Assembly (NCBI RefSeq): GCF_000166355.1
Contig: NC_014652.1
Coordinates: forward strand, 2,082,928-2,146,927
DNA length: 64,000 nucleotides
Direction of reading: 5' to 3'
Source of the DNA: Caldicellulosiruptor hydrothermalis 108
Lineage (GTDB): Bacteria; Bacillota; Thermoanaerobacteria; Caldicellulosiruptorales; Caldicellulosiruptoraceae
Both the position numbers and the translations under genes were made by a program. Of the stretch, positions 63,316 to 64,000 are shown piece after piece (position 1 is the first letter of the stretch; each line of letters starts with the position of its first letter). The notes under the pieces were generated by a model. The model made no database searches and was not told where the DNA came from. It saw nothing but the letters and a program-made list of their open reading frames with translations.

Positions 63316-63345
63316 TTGAGCTGAATAAAAACCTGGCTTTATAAT
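63316..63345 (+). promoter_or_regulatory. Promoter of the LysM protein gene
   Basis: TTGAGC (63316-63321) and TATAAT (63340-63345) have an 18-base spacer and lie about 40 bases before the ATG at 63384. Confidence 0.65.
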
Positions 63346-63383
63346 GAAAATATATTAAAACTTTTGAAAGAGGCGGGGTTTTT

Positions 63384-64000
63384 ATGAAAAGATTATTGAG
63401 ACTTTGGCTGTTTGTTACTACTGCTATAGTCTTATCTTTAGTCATAGTTTCTCCTTCGTTTGCCTCTGATATTCAAAAAGAAGAAGCTCTATTTTTTGAT
63501 GCAAATGGCAACCCATCTTATATCACCATTATTAACAAAAGTTCAGTAGCATATCTCTCTCCTTATGAACTTTCAAGGATACTGGGTGGAAGTTTTGCTT
63601 TCGATCCAAAAGACTATAACTTTCTTCAGTCAAAGCTTATCGTTGACCAAAATGAACTTATATTCAAGCTCGATAGCAATGTGGTGACATTCAATGGAAA
63701 AAACTTTTATATGGACGGACCAATGCAAATCATACAAAATAGAATTTGTGTACCTTATTCTACTTTCAAAACTTACTTGAATTTATTTGAATATCGTCAT
63801 TATACATCAGGAAAACGAATGATATTCAAGCCAAACGGAAACTACATAGTCTACAGTGTTCAAAGCGGTGACTCTCTCTGGATATTGTCTCAAACTTTCG
63901 GAACATCTATTGAAACTATTAAAAGCCTCAATAGCCTTACAAGCGACACACTCTATGTTGGACAAAAGCTAATTGTAAAAAAGGTAAGTATTAACCCTGT
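63384..64000 (+). CDS. Secreted LysM cell-wall protein, C-terminus cut by window edge
   Basis: The first 205 residues are visible. A signal peptide (LWLFVTTAIVLSLVIVSPSFA) is followed by a copper-amine-oxidase-N-like domain (about 30-145, YLSPYELSRILGGSFAFDP), then a LysM motif (YSVQSGDSLWILSQTFGTSIETIKSLNSL, about 155-185). LysM binds peptidoglycan, so this is a wall-associated protein, perhaps a hydrolase whose catalytic part lies outside the window. The GAGGCGGGG site before the ATG supports this start. Confidence 0.8.
   Translation, partial: MKRLLRLWLFVTTAIVLSLVIVSPSFASDIQKEEALFFDANGNPSYITIINKSSVAYLSPYELSRILGGSFAFDPKDYNFLQSKLIVDQNELIFKLDSNVVTFNGKNFYMDGPMQIIQNRICVPYSTFKTYLNLFEYRHYTSGKRMIFKPNGNYIVYSVQSGDSLWILSQTFGTSIETIKSLNSLTSDTLYVGQKLIVKKVSINP

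Noticed and set aside
1-64000. CRISPR arrays, insertion sequences, tRNA or rRNA genes
   Set aside because: I saw no regularly spaced repeats, transposase motifs, inverted-repeat-bounded elements or cloverleaf sequences while reading both strands.

Overview
The window looks like chromosomal DNA of a thermophilic, plant-biomass-degrading low-GC Firmicute, most probably Caldicellulosiruptor. The reasons are low GC, multi-domain secreted or S-layer-anchored glycoside hydrolases (GH10, GH13 pullulanase, GH53, GH5 with CBM28 and SLH), several carbohydrate ABC importers without their own ATPase, YesM/YesN-type two-component systems and xylose genes. The gene order resembles the C. bescii pullulanase/xylA/GH5-SLH neighbourhood as I remember it; no database was searched. 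Nearly everything between 0.4 and 58.9 kb is on the minus strand.

Layout. 0-1.5 kb: a partial PHP-domain protein and a phosphoglucose/phosphomannose isomerase. 1.6-8.3 kb: a xylan operon (binding protein, two permeases, a ROK/XylR repressor and a secreted GH10 xylanase) preceded by an imperfect XylR box. 8.5-9.9 kb: a divergent pair, an unknown membrane-anchored protein and an endonuclease III-like protein. 10-15.3 kb: pullulanase and an SLH protein. 15.4-25.9 kb: a galactan module (YesN/YesM regulators, LplB/LplC-type permeases, binding protein, GH53 galactanase). 26-30.4 kb: a small winged-helix protein, an arginase-fold protein, xylA with a perfect XylR box on its start site, an HTH/amphi-Trp protein and an MFS transporter. 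30.5-41.5 kb: a second import/regulation module, including a binding protein-kinase-regulator trio with overlapping reading frames, then the GH5-CBM28-SLH enzyme. 41.7-58.9 kb: aspS, hisS, tandem fluoride channels behind a fluoride riboswitch, a CDF metal exporter behind a probable NiCo riboswitch, an uncharacterised three-gene operon, a phosphoribosyltransferase, a cyclase-family hydrolase, proS, mscS-glutamine amidotransferase-ANTAR-HD-GYP, and lacI-xylB. 59-63.3 kb (plus strand): a small membrane protein and the FMN-riboswitch-controlled riboflavin operon ribD-ribE-ribBA-ribH. The right edge cuts a LysM protein.

How it fits together: secreted enzymes cut xylan, starch, galactan and beta-glucan/mannan outside the cell or at the S-layer. 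Binding proteins and permeases import the oligosaccharides. A ROK repressor, a LacI repressor and two YesMN systems sense the products. xylA and xylB lie about 28 kb apart and appear to answer to different repressors. The least understood parts are the operon at 46955-49331, the sensory trio at 30467-35308, the ANTAR protein with a degenerate receiver, and the palindrome-controlled pair at 8.4-9.9 kb. No tRNA, rRNA, CRISPR, insertion sequence or prophage was seen.
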